Positions 61,011 to 64,000 of a stretch of DNA of 64,000 nt are shown piece after piece. The DNA comes from Pseudomonas sp. (GTDB lineage: Bacteria; Pseudomonadota; Gammaproteobacteria; Pseudomonadales; Pseudomonadaceae): the NCBI RefSeq assembly GCF_030698175.1, contig NZ_JAUYNT010000029.1, forward strand, positions 124,001-188,000. Reading direction: 5' to 3'. Below the pieces are notes generated by a model. That model was given only the letters and a program-made list of their open reading frames with translations, had not been told where the DNA came from and made no database searches. Numbering within the stretch: the stretch's first letter is position 1; every line of letters starts with the position of its first letter. The position numbers and the translations under genes were made by a program.

Positions 61011-61376
61011 TTAAACGGCCAGCTTTTTGAACGTAGCGATCACGGCAGCGCCGCTGAAGGGTTTAACAATCCAGCCTTTGATACCGGCAGCTTTACCGCG
61101 CTCTTTCATGCTTGGGCTGTTTTCAGTGGTCAGCATGATGATGTTGACCGTGGTGTTGCGCAGCTCCCCACGAATTTTCTCAGCCATGGTCAGGCCGTCC
61201 ATGTTCGGCATGTTGACGTCTGAAACCACCAATTTAATCGCGGGATCTGCCCGCAATTTGTCCAGGCCGTCTTTGCCGTCTACCGCTGAGGTGACCGTAA
61301 GACCGTTCGCTTTGAGGAAGTCGCACACTTCGTTGCGCACAGTGCTTGAATCGTCGACTACCAATATTTGAGCCAT
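61011..61376 (-). CDS. CheY-like single-domain response regulator
   Basis: A 121-residue receiver without output domain. The acid pocket Asp8/Asp9 (ILVVDDSS), the phospho-accepting Asp53 (VVSDVNMPNMDG), Thr83 (IIMLTTENS) and Lys105 (GWIVKPFSG) are all in place. ATG 61376 is the start. In this cluster it should take phosphate from the Hpt His of the downstream kinase, and the two CheX-type proteins may dephosphorylate it. Whether it acts on the flagellar motor or on another target is open. Confidence 0.93.
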   Translation of the reverse strand: MAQILVVDDSSTVRNEVCDFLKANGLTVTSAVDGKDGLDKLRADPAIKLVVSDVNMPNMDGLTMAEKIRGELRNTTVNIIMLTTENSPSMKERGKAAGIKGWIVKPFSGAAVIATFKKLAV

Positions 61377-61425
61377 TTAGGAGTTCCTTGCTTGCTTATG
61401 AAGTGTTTAGTTGAGTTGCAACAGG

Positions 61426-62403
61426 TCAAAACATTTCCAGCTCACCGGAGTCGACCAGCGCTTCAACCGAGGGGTTTTCCGAGAACTGATCGGGCGACCA
61501 CGATAAGTTAAACACGAAGCGTTGGAACACTGAAACTGGCGTGGCTTGCGGATCGTCGAGCGGTACCAGATTGTATTTAAGGCAGAGCTGAGGATCGACG
61601 GAGCCAAAGGAAATGTAGCGGCGCTGGTGATTAATAATGATGGGCACTTGCGTCTGAGTCAGCCCGCTCATGTCGTCGCGAAAGCCCACATAGCGATTTT
61701 TGAACGAGCCCCAAATGAGGTTGGTCGCCTCTCCTAGCACGCTATTAAGGTCGCGAAAGGTCAGCGGTTCAGCATCCGTCCCTGCAGCATGACGCAGCAG
61801 GTCAAGCATCCGCTCCTCTTCGGTCTGCAGCATCATGTAGCCACGGCACCAGTTACTTTCGATGGCAATCATGCTGAACACTTCGCCATAGATAATCTGA
61901 TCTTTAACCAGATAGGGTGCCTCAACCTCCACTGTACAAGTTTTAAACAGCGTTTGCAGCGAACTGAGGGTCATCTCGGTGATCCCACGCACTAAATCAG
62001 TGGGGTACACGCGGCTAAAGATCGACGAGTCAAGGACCGACTTAAAACGCTCTAGTGCGGACAAGTTAAACGCTGCACAGAATACGCTGGTATCCGAGCT
62101 ATTCAGATCGGCCAGGCCTGCATCACCATCGCGGCGCAAGAAAATCGGCAGCTCCGGCCGTGCGGCATGAATTGCATGCGCAAGTGTTAGGCCCTGGGCC
62201 TGGCCACCATAGTTCTCATACAGCAGGATGCCGCCCAAATCGACATTTGAGCGCAAGATGGCCATTACCCCGCCCTGGCTACCAAGGTTGGGCTTAATCC
62301 CCAGCAACCGACTGCCTTCACAAAGCTGTTTGATTTGCTCAAAGTGCTCAGATGCATCGTCCAGTACTAGGACTTTGCTCATCACCAATGTTGCGTCAGT
62401 CAT
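61426..62403 (-). CDS. Degenerate receiver fused to a CheX-like domain
   Basis: A 325-residue protein with two parts. Residues about 8-130 look like a receiver (SKVLVLDDASEH, with Asp15/Asp16). The segment where the phospho-Asp should be is DLGGILLYENYGG, so no acceptor aspartate is at the usual place and phosphorylation is doubtful. Residues about 140-300 resemble CheX/CheC-type phosphatases, with the catalytic E-x-x-N motif as Glu225-Asn228 in GEATNLIWGSFKNRY. The last residues are SGELEMF, alike in the next gene's product. ATG 62403 has AAAGGGG upstream. It lies between the CheX-like gene (55 bases) and the CheY-like gene (49 bases). Confidence 0.78.
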   Translation of the reverse strand: MTDATLVMSKVLVLDDASEHFEQIKQLCEGSRLLGIKPNLGSQGGVMAILRSNVDLGGILLYENYGGQAQGLTLAHAIHAARPELPIFLRRDGDAGLADLNSSDTSVFCAAFNLSALERFKSVLDSSIFSRVYPTDLVRGITEMTLSSLQTLFKTCTVEVEAPYLVKDQIIYGEVFSMIAIESNWCRGYMMLQTEEERMLDLLRHAAGTDAEPLTFRDLNSVLGEATNLIWGSFKNRYVGFRDDMSGLTQTQVPIIINHQRRYISFGSVDPQLCLKYNLVPLDDPQATPVSVFQRFVFNLSWSPDQFSENPSVEALVDSGELEMF

Positions 62404-62458
62404 GTTTGCCCCTTTTTCTTATAAAGATATCGGCCATGTACAGCCACAAAATTCCGTT

Positions 62459-63031
62459 TCAGAACAGCTCCAACTCGCCTGCGGCCTCCTCTTCAGCCTC
62501 ATAGGTGTCGATCCGAAAATCCAGCGAAGTATCAGCGCCAGCGCACAAGCAGTAGGTAAGATTGAAGCGCATTGCATCGTTTATCGCCACTTCGTAGCGC
62601 TGCAAATACTCTGGCTCAAGGGCCGATGCATAGTTGGCACAAGAGCTTTCGAGCATATAAGGCGTCGACATGCCTATGTGCGGAAAGGGCACGCCAAGGC
62701 CGCGATTGACCGCGCCGCAGACCATATTGACCAGCTCCGCATAGGCATCACTCAAGGCCTGTTCGTCCAGGTCAGGAGTCTGACTTCTGGTCATGCGCAC
62801 CATATGCTCATGGGTGGCCACATCATCGTTAAACTGAAACAGGGCCACAATGCGAAACAGATAAGAAGAAATAGAGAGAACCACCAGGTGCTGGCTGGTT
62901 TTCGACACTAGTTCTTTGTCTGCCGCAAGTTTGGTCAGTACACAGGAATCCTCGGGGCCACTGACGCTGTTGGCCCGCACGGCTTTTTCAAATAACCACT
63001 CGATACCCGTTTTAGCACTTTGACTGATCAT
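62459..63031 (-). CDS. CheX-like putative phosphatase
   Basis: A 190-residue protein. The helix with the CheX/CheC catalytic motif is AYAELVNMVCGAVNRGLG, giving Glu99-x-x-Asn102. The following GVPFPHIGMSTPYML strand fits the fold of CheX, a CheY-P phosphatase of spirochaetes and other bacteria. The last residues are AGELELF, nearly the same tail as the product of the next gene. It starts 5 bases after the stop of the receptor-like gene. A role in switching off the CheY-like protein is likely but inferred from family and position. Confidence 0.75.
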   Translation of the reverse strand: MISQSAKTGIEWLFEKAVRANSVSGPEDSCVLTKLAADKELVSKTSQHLVVLSISSYLFRIVALFQFNDDVATHEHMVRMTRSQTPDLDEQALSDAYAELVNMVCGAVNRGLGVPFPHIGMSTPYMLESSCANYASALEPEYLQRYEVAINDAMRFNLTYCLCAGADTSLDFRIDTYEAEEEAAGELELF

Positions 63032-63036
63032 GACTG

Positions 63037-63813
63037 TCAGCCCCTCCCGCCCAGCGCATCGCGGATTTTGTCATTCGCCGCACGCAAGCCAAACACTGCG
63101 GTTTGAATCATTTTGCCGCTGGCTTGCAGGTCTTGGAAGGTGGTGGTGGTGACCAAATCGTTTTTATCGAGGTTCTCGCGATAATCGCGCGAGAGCTTTT
63201 CTGAGGTAATCGCCAGATCACGCACGCCATCCGCCACCACCGCAAAGCCGCGGCCTTGCTCGCCAGCGCGAGCGGCTTCAATCGAGGCATTGAGCGCCAG
63301 CATCACTACCTGCTTAACAATGACCGCAAATTCGGCGTTTTTGCTCTTCATGACCTTGTTGTTGACCAGAATCGCTTCCATTTCTTCATGCCAGCGCTCG
63401 ATGGTTTTTACCATTGCCAGCAATCCAGTGATTTCGCCGCGCAAGCGCTCATTCTCAGCACCCAGGGTGGTTCTAATCTGCGCCATCTCCGACTCGCAAT
63501 GCCGCAGCGACTGCTCCAAGCCGTTCTCACGATCAGCGCCGCAGTGACGCTGGTTATCGAGTTCACTCTGCACTCGCTCCAGCTCTTTTTCGACTTTTTG
63601 CCGTGCGCTGAGCGCCTCTTTAGCCTGGCTCTCTTGCTGAGCACTCACCTCGGCGGCAGACATGCGCCGTGAAAGCTCGGCAATGCTGGCGTCCTTGACG
63701 CTGAGTTGCTCCTGATTGTGTTTATCGCGCGACGCCGCACTTAACGAGACGAAGAACGCCCCTGCGCCCGCGCCGACGACAAACAGCACAATCCAAATCA
63801 ATGAGAACCCCAT
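63037..63813 (-). CDS. MCP-like coiled-coil membrane protein with an altered signalling tip
   Basis: A 258-residue protein. One N-terminal membrane helix (IWIVLFVVGAGAGAFFVSL) is followed by a long coiled coil (about residues 33-135, Glu/Gln/Arg-rich), then an MCP-type hairpin. The tip region reads VVMLALNASIEAARAGEQG, then RGFAVVADGVRDLA. Compared with normal receptors, the EQTNLL part is KQVVML and EVR is GVR, so key CheA/CheW contacts are changed. There is no periplasmic sensor and no HAMP domain. The ATG at 63813 has GAGGGGA upstream. It is the first gene of the five-gene unit and probably a cytoplasmic-facing sensor or scaffold. Confidence 0.85.
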   Translation of the reverse strand: MGFSLIWIVLFVVGAGAGAFFVSLSAASRDKHNQEQLSVKDASIAELSRRMSAAEVSAQQESQAKEALSARQKVEKELERVQSELDNQRHCGADRENGLEQSLRHCESEMAQIRTTLGAENERLRGEITGLLAMVKTIERWHEEMEAILVNNKVMKSKNAEFAVIVKQVVMLALNASIEAARAGEQGRGFAVVADGVRDLAITSEKLSRDYRENLDKNDLVTTTTFQDLQASGKMIQTAVFGLRAANDKIRDALGGRG

Positions 63814-63954
63814 CTTCTATCCCCTCAGAACTTTAAACACCTCAGCACACCGTCATCCGAGCGTATGCAGCGAAACCGCAAATCAGCCAACCCACAGAGC
63901 GAAAACAACCATCAGCACCTTCGAGTTGTACCTATGTGCTTGTTCTCATAGAGC

Positions 63955-63981
63955 TTATCGGTATCAAAGGGTAAAGCATTA
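63955..63981 (-). promoter_or_regulatory. FliA (sigma-28) promoter of the chemosensory-like cluster
   Basis: Read on the minus strand: TAATGCTT (63981-63974), 11 bases, ACCGATAA (63962-63955). Against TAAAGTTT-N11-GCCGATAA this gives 6 of 8 and 7 of 8 matches. It lies about 140 bases upstream of the first ATG. The rest of 63814-64000 shows no convincing gene. Confidence 0.72.
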
Positions 63982-64000
63982 GTCAAAAGCATAGTTCCTT

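Noticed and set aside
63716..63982. An 88-codon plus-strand frame at the right end
   Set aside because: It overlaps the start of the MCP-like gene and its promoter, and its product shows no pattern.

Overview
The window looks like chromosomal DNA of a gamma-proteobacterium of the Pseudomonas group. Evidence is the 531-residue isocitrate lyase, the fused nuoCD gene inside a 13-gene nuo operon, the fabA-fabB pair, the nudJ-mnmA-hflD-purB order, Pseudomonas-type REP sequence and many proteins very close to Pseudomonas families. I name no species. From memory, two blocks parallel P. aeruginosa regions: about 9.4-22.6 kb (PA1609 to the PA1620s) and 22.9-49.8 kb (icd to nuoN, PA2623-PA2649). They meet in the short fabB-icd gap.

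Layout. 0-1 kb: 3' end of a chemoreceptor. 1-6.6 kb (minus): thioesterase-like protein, CHAD protein and an overlapping MoxR ATPase / DUF58 / TgpA-type transglutaminase operon. 6.8-9.3 kb: two overlapping periplasmic binding proteins without transporter genes. 9.4-18.5 kb (minus): AI-2E-family permease, DUF4892, GST, two alpha/beta hydrolases, hotdog thioesterase, acyl-CoA ligase, sixA, DUF4389, gpsA. 18.8-22.6 kb (plus): hybrid histidine kinase, fabA, fabB. 22.9-34.4 kb: icd (minus), then nudJ, mnmA, hflD, EamA permease, purB, roxA, GNAT, two uncharacterised genes and aceA. 34.9-49.8 kb: nuoA-N. 49.8-55 kb: small membrane proteins, a metal efflux gene with divergent MerR regulator, a chemoreceptor gene with a large internal deletion, FMN reductase, patatin, thioesterase. 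55-58.4 kb: nasA with an elaborate leader, then a fused PP2C phosphatase/kinase. 58.5-63.8 kb (minus): a five-gene chemosensory-like cluster.

The last cluster is the best candidate for an undescribed system. It encodes a receptor-like coiled-coil protein with an altered MCP tip, two CheX-type proteins (one fused to a degenerate receiver), a CheY-like receiver and a membrane kinase joining HAMP, PAS, Hpt and a CheA-like ATPase. No CheW, CheR, CheB or CheW-docking domain is present. Both CheX-type proteins end in the same G-E-L-E-(M/L)-F tail, and a FliA-like promoter lies upstream of the cluster.

Regulatory DNA is also informative. nasA has a sigma-54 promoter followed by two A1/G4 hexaloop hairpins and an overlapping terminator, the layout of a NasT/NasR (ANTAR) antitermination leader. 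TGTAGT/ACTACA palindromes resembling RccR sites lie upstream of both icd and aceA, the two enzymes that compete for isocitrate. The purB terminator appears split by a 140-bp inverted-repeat element. The 3' end of one hydrolase gene is followed in frame by a diverged second copy of its C-terminus.
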